A stretch of 64,000 nt of DNA from Parabacteroides hominis (GTDB lineage Bacteria > Bacteroidota > Bacteroidia > Bacteroidales > Tannerellaceae). How positions within the stretch are numbered: position 1 is the first letter of the stretch; each line of letters begins with the position of its first letter. A program made the position numbers and the translations under genes. This document shows positions 7,113 to 15,064 of the stretch, piece after piece. The stretch lies in the NCBI RefSeq assembly GCF_014287585.1, contig NZ_JACOOJ010000022.1, positions 22,396 to 86,395 of the forward strand, in the 5' to 3' direction. The notes under the pieces were generated by a model. It made no database searches. It was not told where the DNA came from and saw nothing but the letters and a program-made list of their open reading frames with translations.

Positions 7113-9251
7113 CTACAAATTTACTCTTTTTGTTTCATCTACTTCACTTTTCCGTCTGCTTTCTTCCACCTCACTGCCCTTTTGAAAACGCCATGTGAAG
7201 GCAATACCCAGTACGCGCCTGTTAGGACGTTCGTCTACAAAAGCCTGTGTACCGATAGCCCGGACATCCACCTTTTGCCAATTGGTATCAAATATATCTT
7301 TGGCAAACAAGGTTACAGAGCCTTTGCCACGAAACACCTTCTTCCGGATACCCACATTCATTTCAAATGCAGGGTGAACAGTCGCTTGCCCATAAGCCAT
7401 TCTTCCGTTATAGCTTGCCGAGAGTTCCGCCGACCACGAAGGAGTAAAAGTGAACTGGTTAATGCTACTGAATATCGGAGTAAACGTACGGTTCTTCAAT
7501 TTATTACCCTGTTCCGTCCAGTGGTAATCGTTATACATACCGATAGCCGTCAGGTTCATCTTCCAGAAAGAAGCCAGTTCAAGATTGGCAGCATGAACGC
7601 GTATACCTGTTTGCGTATAGGATGAAATATTTTCGGGTATCACGTAAATACATTGGTTCTCCCGTTCCTGATAGCTTTTCATAATGGCATCCTCCGTACG
7701 CGAGCAAAAGAAGACCGTTTGAAGCCAACCACGATACACATAAGCCAGCTCCATATTATCGGAGAAAGAAGGGTGCAGCTTTGTATTTCCTCCTTCATGG
7801 GTATACTCGTCAAAAATATAAGTAAAAGGATTCAGATCATTATAATTGGGGCGGGTAATGCGTCTGCCATAAGAGAATTGAAATGTATGATTAGAAGCCC
7901 CATTGTACTGCAAAGATAATGTAGGAAACAAATGAAGATAATTCGTGGTAAACGAAGAATCCTTTTGCACCGTGTTCCCTCCGAAATCGCCGTGCACGCG
8001 GGTATGTTCCAGCCTCAGCCCTGCCGCAAGTTTCAAACGGTCAGTTTCATAACCAGCTTGCAAGTAGGCTGCATTCATATTTTCGTCATACACAAAGCGA
8101 GAGCCAAGCGAGCCATCGGGCAGCCAACCGGAAACGGACGGACGCATATAACCCGCCGTATTGTCTATCGCCACAAACGAAGCCTTTCCTCCTACCTGTA
8201 ACTTCCACCTCTCATTCAAAGGATAGACGGCGTCTGCCTGCCCAATATATAAGTTGATATTTCCCTGCATATCCCCTTTCAACGTATCCGGTTTAAAGCT
8301 ATCCATCAGCTGGTTTTCAGTTCTATAGTAATGAAAATAATCAAAAGAAGCACTAATCTCTCCACCCTCTTTCTGTAGTTTGTGCACCATATTGGTGCTT
8401 AATGAGAGATTTCTCCGGTCGCAGTCTGTATGGCTATAGGTATTTCCTGCCGTTTTTCTTTCCTGAATCTCCGTAAACATATCGGCATTCTCTTTCCGTC
8501 CGAAGATATTTCCGCTAAAGGAAGTTCCCCAAACAGTACGTTTATTGAGATAGAAATCACATCCGGTACGCAAATAATGCGAATCGGTTTCCCGTTTCCG
8601 ATAAGAGTCCTGCGTCATTCTTTCTTCATCCCGGCTGAAAGCACGGTCGATGAACATGTCAATGACATTCTTTCCCCGATAATAAGAATAGGTCAGATAA
8701 AAATTGAACTTATCTTCACGAATGTTCATAGAAACACTGCCATAACCACTGCCCGACCGACCTAAACTACCGTTACCGTTCAAGCTCAGATTCATGCCAC
8801 GCAACTTGATTTTCCTTGTACGGATGTCAATCAGTCCGGTACTGCCTGCCGCATCATAAAGTGCAGAAGGTTGGGTTATCAAATCAATCTTATCGGTATT
8901 GGTAGCAGGAGTGGATTTCAATAAGCTCATCAGTTCATCTCCCGAAAGGTAAGTGGGCTTGCCATCCATCAGGATTGTTGCACCACTCTGCCCGTTCAAC
9001 AGAACATTTCCACCGGAATCTATCATCACCCCCGGCAAGGAAGATAATACGTCATAGAGGCTTCCGGTGCTTTGAGTGATGGACGCATCCATCCGATAAG
9101 TCGTCTTTCCGGCAGACATTTCTACTAACGGTAGTTTAGCAGTCACCACCACTTCTTTCAAACGCTGGTCGGCAATCGTATCTTGTTGCTGCGACCAAGC
9201 CACTAAGGATACACCTGACAAGAGGATTCCTAAAAATAGAGTTCTATACAT
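7113..9251 (-). CDS. TonB-dependent-receptor-like outer membrane beta-barrel protein
   Basis: This is a 712-residue outer-membrane protein. A signal peptide (MYRTLFLGILLSGVSLVAWS) precedes a short mature N-terminus carrying LKEVVVTAKLPLVE, a TonB-box-like and plug-start motif. The plug (SLYDVLSSLPGVMIDSGGNV, LMDGKPTYLSGDELMSLL) is followed by a ~550-residue barrel of the OMP_b-brl_3 type. It lacks the N-terminal carboxypeptidase-regulatory Ig-like domain that many relatives carry, and there is no SusD partner. It leads the operon with the kinase and LytTR regulator, so it may import or sense the ligand for that system. The substrate is unknown. Confidence 0.85.
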   Translation of the reverse strand: MYRTLFLGILLSGVSLVAWSQQQDTIADQRLKEVVVTAKLPLVEMSAGKTTYRMDASITQSTGSLYDVLSSLPGVMIDSGGNVLLNGQSGATILMDGKPTYLSGDELMSLLKSTPATNTDKIDLITQPSALYDAAGSTGLIDIRTRKIKLRGMNLSLNGNGSLGRSGSGYGSVSMNIREDKFNFYLTYSYYRGKNVIDMFIDRAFSRDEERMTQDSYRKRETDSHYLRTGCDFYLNKRTVWGTSFSGNIFGRKENADMFTEIQERKTAGNTYSHTDCDRRNLSLSTNMVHKLQKEGGEISASFDYFHYYRTENQLMDSFKPDTLKGDMQGNINLYIGQADAVYPLNERWKLQVGGKASFVAIDNTAGYMRPSVSGWLPDGSLGSRFVYDENMNAAYLQAGYETDRLKLAAGLRLEHTRVHGDFGGNTVQKDSSFTTNYLHLFPTLSLQYNGASNHTFQFSYGRRITRPNYNDLNPFTYIFDEYTHEGGNTKLHPSFSDNMELAYVYRGWLQTVFFCSRTEDAIMKSYQERENQCIYVIPENISSYTQTGIRVHAANLELASFWKMNLTAIGMYNDYHWTEQGNKLKNRTFTPIFSSINQFTFTPSWSAELSASYNGRMAYGQATVHPAFEMNVGIRKKVFRGKGSVTLFAKDIFDTNWQKVDVRAIGTQAFVDERPNRRVLGIAFTWRFQKGSEVEESRRKSEVDETKRVNL

Positions 9252-9270
9252 ATTCTTTATCTTCTTGTTT

Positions 9271-9301
9271 CAAAAGTAGTGAGAGAAACAAGACTGACAA
9301 A
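9271..9301 (-). promoter_or_regulatory. Consensus promoter of the barrel/kinase/LytTR operon
   Basis: On the minus strand TTTG (9301-9298) and TACTTTTG (9278-9271, perfect TAnnTTTG) are separated by 19 bp. Transcription would start near 9264, about 13 nt before the ATG at 9251. This is one of the best matches to the Bacteroidetes primary sigma promoter in the window. Confidence 0.75.
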
Positions 9302-9334
9302 TTATAGTGACGAAAGGAAGATATCTGGTGACAA

Positions 9335-9595
9335 GTGGACAGCCTGGTCGTAGGATACTCGATAGACCGTGAGAATGCCGGAATGTATCGCACAGTTCCG
9401 GTTATGATTTCAGGTAGTACACACATGCCGCCGCAACCCTATCTGAAAGGTAGTAATGACGCAAAGGTAAACTACTACAAGGCTTTGGAAAAGTCACATA
9501 CGGAACAGTTGCCGAAGGAAAGTTTTGGCGAAGCTAAAGAAATTAGATGTGTTTGCCCTGACTTATTTGTTGGAAAATTAAAAAACAATCCTTAA
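9335..9595 (+). pseudogene. Fic-family protein remnant
   Basis: The frame contains RENAGMYRTVPVMISGS followed by THMPPQPYL. This is the conserved stretch just before the Fic core in many Fic proteins (GxYRTxPVxISGSxHxPPxPY). The N-terminal domain and the catalytic HPFxDGNGR motif are absent. After YL the frame jumps to NYYKALEKSHTEQ and an unrelated tail. The whole is 86 codons, against more than 300 for intact Fic proteins. It looks like a deletion relic and is unlikely to be functional. It sits immediately before the 693-aa gene, in a patch rich in gene scraps. Confidence 0.55.
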
Positions 9596-9621
9596 ATTCG
9601 TAAGATTAAATAGCTGGCTAT

Positions 9622-11703
9622 ATGAATGAAAGCAAAACATATCGGAGAAATACGATAATATCTTCCGTTAGGCAAATGTCTCCTAATAATCCGGAGGTAC
9701 AATTCGTCGATAACCGCCCGTCGAAATTCTCCGGAATGCTTACTGATTCCGGGTTCGTGGATAACCGGTTGAAAACAAGTCTGCCGATTCAGAGAAAGAT
9801 TTATTTTTTAGCAGACGGAAAGGAGATCGGAAGACCAGCAAATAAGCAGGAAGGAATAAGATATAATAAAGTAAAGAAACAATTGCTTGAAGATACTTTC
9901 GTTTGTAGTCACCGTACTTTTTTTGAACAAAATCGATTAGTCACGAAAAACGATTTCGATAAAGCAATTAAGGATGATCTGGAATCCAATGACAAAACTT
10001 TGTTAGTAAATAAGGATGATTCTGTTTTGACTGGTGCTTCATTTGTCATAAATGCAACAGATAAGCTCGGTCCGAATCCAGATAATTTTAAAGTGGATAA
10101 ACCGAATCCGGGTGATATTAAAATCGAAACGACAGGCTACAGGAATACATATAAACCTCTGCCTTTGAATTTAGGAAAGAAACCCACGGGTTATGTAGCG
10201 AATATCGTCTCTTATTATGCTGAAAACGGAGTGAAGGATATAACGAAAAGATATTTTGATGATGCTATTTCTGGTGAAGATGAAGAAAAAGCGAAACGAC
10301 TGAGTGTGGTTGTCGGTCTAAATTCGTTCAGTCCCATCATAAAGGATGATTATGAAACGAGAAAAAAAGATGTATCGAAAAAGTTAGCGGAATTGACTCT
10401 TCCCCAATATCCGATTAATTTTCAAGGATTTGGTTTTTTATGGGAACCTTGTTGGAAGTTGAATGGCAAACATATTCCTAACTTCAATATAAGGTGGGCG
10501 CTTGAAAATACTCCGAATGTGGATGATCGGAACGCAAATTTCAGAGTGAAACAAAAAGATCTTTTTGCAAACTTACCGTACGGCGTATTCCGTGAAACTG
10601 TAATGGCAAGCAGTCGTACACATTTTTTAGTCGACCGGTTGAAGCTCTATAACAATCCAGTCTACATCCATTCCGGCGATGGCGATTCGGTCAGCCTCAA
10701 AGTTCCCAACGATACTGATACTGGTACCGGTACTACAGGAATTCTTGATAAAATGGACGAACATTTGGGAACAAATGGAACCGGGGCAAAGATTGTTATC
10801 GGCGGGTATAACCTTTATAATTTAAATGAGCAGAAGTTGATTGTCGAGATTGTCAAGGCGGAAAGTAATATTACCTTTTATGCGGACGGTTCGGAAATCG
10901 ATAAGAAAAAGCCATCGGATGATTTAAGTCGTTATTCTGAAAATAACGCAGCTTTTATTCAGGCTAAAATCGGACAGATCGTCCATAACACTCAAGTAGG
11001 TAATCGTTACGACCGCATTATCCGTAATGCGATAAGCAAGATTTATCCTAAAATGCTTTATCCGACCGAACCGAATATGTTGATAAAAGCATACGATAGT
11101 CTGGATAGTACCGATTTCTTCCAAACAAGTTTCTTCGACGAAGAACATAGGTTGAAACAGCAGGGGAGCTTGTGGGGAATGGGCGCGTCAGAAGGCCGTG
11201 TATTCAAAGAAAATATGGAGAAGGAGTACGAACAGAAGCCGGATGCGTCTGGTATCGGTTTTGTCGATTGGGCGAAAGGGGCTTCTTTGCCGACAGACCC
11301 GCGAGGCTTCGACCGGCATATCTTGATTTCTGGATATGAAAAATATCCGGAAAAAGTAGAAGACTTCTCTCCGGCTCAGGTACATGCGGCAGGCCAATTA
11401 GGGCAAGATATACCGCTTGTCGAAGCTGCTGTACAACAAGCGCAGTCTTATGCCAGCGCATACAGGTTGGCGGAATTATATGCGCAAACCCTGACTTCGG
11501 AAAGGGTGAAAAAGGAACAAATCAGAAACAATGTCTTGCCGGCATTCAAGACTGTGGAGAACATGGTGTCCTCAATGATGATGGGAAGTAACGATTTGGA
11601 GTTTGCAAGCCAGAATACAGGCCAGGAACTTCCGGATCAAATTGCAAAAGTTATCTGTAATGAGTTAATGGAGAGTTTTAAATATTACAACGAAATTCCA
11701 TAA
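9622..11703 (+). CDS. Large uncharacterised protein with VDNR...PIQRK leader (eCIS/toxin-associated type)
   Basis: This is a 693-residue protein with no signal peptide and no recognised catalytic domain. The N-terminal ~60 residues hold two copies of FVDNR (about 28-32 and 45-49) and end in LPIQRKI. Leaders of the kind VDNRP...PIQRK are known from Bacteroidetes and other bacteria on proteins associated with extracellular contractile injection systems, often beside DUF4157-type modules. The long middle contains blocks such as LPYGVFRETVMASSRTHFLV and NPVYIHSGDGDSVSLKVP, then VIGGYNLYN, which suggest an alpha/beta fold. The C-terminal ~130 residues are helical and Gln/Ala-rich (QVHAAGQLGQDIPLVEAAVQ). 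The gene is AT-richer than its neighbours and surrounded by pseudogene fragments, consistent with horizontal transfer. No injection-system genes are in the window. Effector or toxin status is inference. Confidence 0.6.
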   Translation: MNESKTYRRNTIISSVRQMSPNNPEVQFVDNRPSKFSGMLTDSGFVDNRLKTSLPIQRKIYFLADGKEIGRPANKQEGIRYNKVKKQLLEDTFVCSHRTFFEQNRLVTKNDFDKAIKDDLESNDKTLLVNKDDSVLTGASFVINATDKLGPNPDNFKVDKPNPGDIKIETTGYRNTYKPLPLNLGKKPTGYVANIVSYYAENGVKDITKRYFDDAISGEDEEKAKRLSVVVGLNSFSPIIKDDYETRKKDVSKKLAELTLPQYPINFQGFGFLWEPCWKLNGKHIPNFNIRWALENTPNVDDRNANFRVKQKDLFANLPYGVFRETVMASSRTHFLVDRLKLYNNPVYIHSGDGDSVSLKVPNDTDTGTGTTGILDKMDEHLGTNGTGAKIVIGGYNLYNLNEQKLIVEIVKAESNITFYADGSEIDKKKPSDDLSRYSENNAAFIQAKIGQIVHNTQVGNRYDRIIRNAISKIYPKMLYPTEPNMLIKAYDSLDSTDFFQTSFFDEEHRLKQQGSLWGMGASEGRVFKENMEKEYEQKPDASGIGFVDWAKGASLPTDPRGFDRHILISGYEKYPEKVEDFSPAQVHAAGQLGQDIPLVEAAVQQAQSYASAYRLAELYAQTLTSERVKKEQIRNNVLPAFKTVENMVSSMMMGSNDLEFASQNTGQELPDQIAKVICNELMESFKYYNEIP

Positions 11704-11929
11704 AAACAATCCTTCTTTTCAAGTCACAAGTAATATGGCCAATTATTCCTATCCGATTTGACAGTATATCCATATCCATGAATTTGTCTTAATAGGCTTG
11801 GGCAGAAACACTGTAAGTTTCAATAGTTTCTTTTATTCTATCATTGTAAAGTATTTCATTTTCCATAATTTTCTTTTTCCATGTGGATTAAAAAGATTCC
11901 ATCTATTTCTTTTTTGTAGACAACATGAT

Positions 11930-12065
11930 AACCGACTTTGGTATATAGATGTAGAGTATTTGGCGTTTCTTCTCCGGTGGTCAGCAAAAAGGATTGGCAC
12001 GGCAAGGAGTTATATTGCTCGTGCTTTAGGAATTGAGTTTATTTCTATATCTTGTCGGTCTAAAA
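11930..12065 (+). pseudogene. ABC transporter ATPase fragment
   Basis: Two overlapping plus-strand frames together spell the ABC signature region. One reads FSGGQQK and the next frame continues RIGTARSYIARALGIEFI, against the usual FSGGQQQRIGIARALGIEPEFI. No Walker A or B region, start codon or permease gene is near. It looks like an isolated relic with at least one frameshift and a short insertion. The identification rests on this one motif. Confidence 0.38.
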
Positions 12066-12080
12066 TCCGCCAGGAACCTT

Positions 12081-12120
12081 AAAAAATCCTCTTAGCAAGT
12101 TTTTGTTAAGAGGATTTTTT
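12081..12120. terminator. Bidirectional stem-loop terminator
   Basis: AAAAAATCCTCTTAGCAAG and TTAAGAGGATTTTTT form a stem with A-rich and T-rich flanks, so it can terminate transcripts from either side. It separates the accessory patch from the MBL hydrolase gene. Confidence 0.7.
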
Positions 12121-12158
12121 ATTTTTGTCCGGTAATTGGGAATTAAAAGGATAAGATT

Positions 12159-12965
12159 ATGCATTACAAGATCACGACACTCGTGGAGAATGCCGTTTAC
12201 GGGCGGAACTTACAGGCGGAACACGGGCTATCATTGCTCATTGAAAACGGCGGGTATAAAATATTATTCGATACGGGGCAGTCGGATCTGTTTATCCGCA
12301 ATGCAACGCTTTCGGGTATCGACATTGCAGAGGTGGATTTCCTTATCCTGTCGCATGGACACAGTGATCATACAGGGGGATTGAGGCATTTTCTTACCGT
12401 CAATAAGAAAGCTCCGGTTATCTGTAAACAGGAAGCCCTTTACCGGAAATTTAAAGATAAACGGGAAAACGGAGTCATCGATCCGGGTCTGCCTGACTTG
12501 TCCCGTTTCCGTTTTATCACCGGAAAAACGGAGCTTGTTCCCGGATTGTTCCTATTCCCGGACCTTCCGGTTATAAATCCTGAAGATACTCACTTCAAAC
12601 GGTTCTTCACCCAAACGCCCGAAGGAGTTGTTCCCGATATTTTCAATGACGAACTGGCGGTCGCACTGATAGCAGAAAACACATATTCCGTATTGAGCGC
12701 CTGTTCCCACCGGGGAATCACCAATATTCTCCGGACTATCGGAAAGAGTTTTCCCGGATATACGTTCAAACTCCTGGCCGGAGGTTTTCATATCCACAAT
12801 GCCCAGGACGAGAAATTCAGTATCATAGCGGACTACCTGAAAAACAATCTGCCGGAACAGATCGGCATTTGTCATTGTACGGGTATAGACAAATACGCGT
12901 TGTTCCGGCAGACATTCGGGGACCGTGTGTTTTACAACTACACGGGAAATACGTTTTATTTATAA
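12159..12965 (+). CDS. MBL-fold metallo-hydrolase
   Basis: This is a 268-residue metallo-beta-lactamase-fold enzyme. The metal-binding HxHxDH motif is LSHGHSDHTGG (about residues 67-77), with further ligands likely in SACSHRGI and GGFHIHNA. It belongs to the subgroup annotated as 7,8-dihydropterin-6-methyl-4-(beta-D-ribofuranosyl)aminobenzene-phosphate synthase-like hydrolases, whose true substrates in Bacteroidetes are unknown. There is no signal peptide, so it is cytoplasmic. The start is supported by an AAAGGATAAG ribosome-binding stretch just upstream and a -7 TATTTTTG at 12120-12127. Its stop overlaps the convergent GH97 gene by 10 bp, leaving no room for a shared terminator. Confidence 0.85.
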   Translation: MHYKITTLVENAVYGRNLQAEHGLSLLIENGGYKILFDTGQSDLFIRNATLSGIDIAEVDFLILSHGHSDHTGGLRHFLTVNKKAPVICKQEALYRKFKDKRENGVIDPGLPDLSRFRFITGKTELVPGLFLFPDLPVINPEDTHFKRFFTQTPEGVVPDIFNDELAVALIAENTYSVLSACSHRGITNILRTIGKSFPGYTFKLLAGGFHIHNAQDEKFSIIADYLKNNLPEQIGICHCTGIDKYALFRQTFGDRVFYNYTGNTFYL

Positions 12966-14953
12966 ATCTTAGCAGCCCAACCACCGCCGGGAGCCATCTT
13001 CACCTTTACCTTGCGATCGGCGGGAACCGGTATGACTTCCTTTTTATAATCGCAAGCGGCACGATCGGCATTGATGCCGTCTTTGAACAATTCCAGTTTA
13101 TAGTTGCCGTCGCCTAAGAAAGACAGGTCAAGCTCTATCTCGCGCGCATCCCAGTTTGTCAAAGCACCGACATACCAGTTATCACCGTGAAGGCGGGCAA
13201 TGGCTACATACTCACCCACTTTGCCATCCAGAGCAACTGTCTTTTCCCATACGGTCGGGATATTGGCGATAAATTCCGTACATTCGGGTTCCCGGTTATA
13301 GTTGGAAGGATTATCGCACAACATGTTCAGCGGAGACTCGAAGATCACATAAGTAGCCAACTGATGGCAACGCGTTCCCTGGCTCATCGGTTCGGTATAG
13401 ATCGGAGCATAATTTTTACGGATCGCATTGCGCATAGCACCCTGTGTATAATCCATCGGACCGGCAACCATACGGACAAAAGGAATCGTCACGTCGTAAA
13501 GCGGCATATCATAGGTCTTTTCTGCCCATTTCATATTCTCCAAGCCATGAACGCCTTCGTAGTTGATCACGTTCGGATAAGTACGTTGCAAGCCTGTCGG
13601 TTTACAGATACCATGATAATCGACCATCATCTTATACTTTGCACAAGTTTCGGCGCCTCTGTAGAGGAAGTCGATGATCTCCTGGTCATCGCGATCCATA
13701 AAGTCAACCTTGAATCCTTTCACGCCCATATCGGAATAATGTTTCACCACTTTTTCCAGATCACGATCAAATGCGTGATAACCGGCCCAGAGGATGATAC
13801 CGACATTCTTGGATTTGCCATAATTCACCAGTTCCGGAATATTGATTTCCGGGATGACCTGCATCAGGTCGGCAGCCAAATTGACAGACCAGCCTTCATC
13901 GAGAATCACATATTCGATGCCATGCTCGGCAGCGAAGTCGATATAATATTTATAGGTTTCATTGTTGATACCGGCACGGAAATCCACATCGTAGATATTC
14001 CAGTCATTCCACCAGTCCCATGCCACCTTACCCGGTTTCACCCAGGAAACATCCTGCAAACGGCAGGGAGAAGCCAGACGATACACCATATCGCAATCGG
14101 CCAACTGCTTGTCATCCTCTGAGACAACAAACACACGCCACGGGAAAGCACGCGTGCCGCTTGTCTTGGCTATGTAATCTTCGCGCTCTTCCACCAACAT
14201 CTGCAAATTATTGTGACCGCCTTGCTTTTTCACTTTCGGATAAGGGGCGAACACCGGTTTCAACACCGGCTTGTCAGTCGAGTTATTCAGGAACATACCG
14301 GGATAATCTTCCAGGTCCGCCTCAGTGATACAGAGTTTCTTGCCACCGTCCAGCTCAACCAGGAACGGAAGGATCATCAGACGTTCGCTGTTCAGCTTCG
14401 TGATCGGTTCGTGTACATAAGGTTGCTCGAAAGAGTTCATGAACTGTTCTTCAAAAGTAGCCTTCTTGCTGTTCACATAAGGCGCAAAAGCCGTATGGTC
14501 GGAAGAGAAATTATAGTCGGCTTCCTCATCCACCACGACAATATCATTCTTCATCTTCGTCGTGAAACGATAGGCCAGACCATCATTGTACATACGGAAA
14601 ACAAGACCGTAGTTACCCCGGAACGAAAGTGTCATTTCATTATAGACATCCTGCACTTCCGTCTTTTTATAGAAAGGAGAAGGGATCACTTTATCGACTG
14701 CCGCTTTCAGCACTTTCGATACTTTAGGGCTGGTTCCCAAGACAACCCCGTTCTGCAACGTCATGGAGATCGGAGAAGCGGCGAGAACTTCAGTCCCGTC
14801 GTGTGTAAACGAGAAACGAATATCGTCACCTACCGTAACGACAGCTTGCAGTTTTTTGTCCGGCGATTGCAACTGATAGCTTTTCTGAGCCATCAGCGAC
14901 ATGCTCCCCATCAGAAAGAGCGCAATAAGAGCTTTTATTTTCATGGTTTTCAA
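12956..14953 (-). CDS. Glycoside hydrolase family 97 (probable retaining alpha-galactosidase type)
   Basis: This is a 665-residue secreted or periplasmic glycosidase with signal peptide (MKIKALIALFLMGSMSLMA). The N-terminal beta-sandwich covers about 25-285, the (beta/alpha)8 barrel about 300-560, and a C-terminal beta domain the rest, as in SusB-like GH97 enzymes. The barrel motif KVDFMDRDDQ places an Asp at about 417, where the retaining GH97 alpha-galactosidase subgroup has its nucleophile, and NYEGVHG supplies a Glu near 466 as candidate acid/base. Inverting SusB-type enzymes use glutamates instead, so a retaining alpha-galactosidase or similar activity is favoured by motif. Calcium-site glutamates are likely but were not mapped. 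It is monocistronic, divergent from the SGNH hydrolase gene. Confidence 0.9.
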   Translation of the reverse strand: MKTMKIKALIALFLMGSMSLMAQKSYQLQSPDKKLQAVVTVGDDIRFSFTHDGTEVLAASPISMTLQNGVVLGTSPKVSKVLKAAVDKVIPSPFYKKTEVQDVYNEMTLSFRGNYGLVFRMYNDGLAYRFTTKMKNDIVVVDEEADYNFSSDHTAFAPYVNSKKATFEEQFMNSFEQPYVHEPITKLNSERLMILPFLVELDGGKKLCITEADLEDYPGMFLNNSTDKPVLKPVFAPYPKVKKQGGHNNLQMLVEEREDYIAKTSGTRAFPWRVFVVSEDDKQLADCDMVYRLASPCRLQDVSWVKPGKVAWDWWNDWNIYDVDFRAGINNETYKYYIDFAAEHGIEYVILDEGWSVNLAADLMQVIPEINIPELVNYGKSKNVGIILWAGYHAFDRDLEKVVKHYSDMGVKGFKVDFMDRDDQEIIDFLYRGAETCAKYKMMVDYHGICKPTGLQRTYPNVINYEGVHGLENMKWAEKTYDMPLYDVTIPFVRMVAGPMDYTQGAMRNAIRKNYAPIYTEPMSQGTRCHQLATYVIFESPLNMLCDNPSNYNREPECTEFIANIPTVWEKTVALDGKVGEYVAIARLHGDNWYVGALTNWDAREIELDLSFLGDGNYKLELFKDGINADRAACDYKKEVIPVPADRKVKVKMAPGGGWAAKIYK

Positions 14954-15014
14954 ATTTAATTAACTGGCGGCAAATATACAGGATTAATCAGGAAATGCTT
15001 TTGCAAAATTGTCT

Positions 15015-15022
15015 TATCTTTG
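15015..15022 (+). promoter_or_regulatory. -7 promoter element of the SGNH hydrolase gene
   Basis: TATCTTTG is a perfect TAnnTTTG match about 50 bp before the start codon. No TTTG lies at the usual distance upstream; one at 15000-15003 is too close. The ribosome-binding stretch AAGGAG follows at 15050-15055. Confidence 0.45.
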
Positions 15023-15064
15023 TTGATATTGTATCATAATACGGTTATTAAGGAGATAATGTCC

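Larger units (their letters stand above)
11704..12158. other. Intergenic region with ABC-transporter scrap, terminator and promoter
   Basis: No intact gene is seen. The first 220 bp are AT-rich without recognisable content. At about 11930-12065 lies a degraded ABC-ATPase signature, described separately. A strong hairpin at 12081-12120 closes the region, and TATTTTTG at 12120-12127 is a perfect -7 element for the following hydrolase gene. Confidence 0.5.

Noticed and set aside
11798..12082. 94-codon ORF treated as an intact gene
   Set aside because: Only its middle resembles an ABC signature, and that motif continues from another frame; the first half is low-complexity. Reported as a relic instead.
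13187..14122. 311-codon plus-strand ORF inside the GH97 gene
   Set aside because: It lies antisense to a clear GH97 domain protein, has His/Arg/Ile-rich content with no family resemblance, and lacks a ribosome-binding site.
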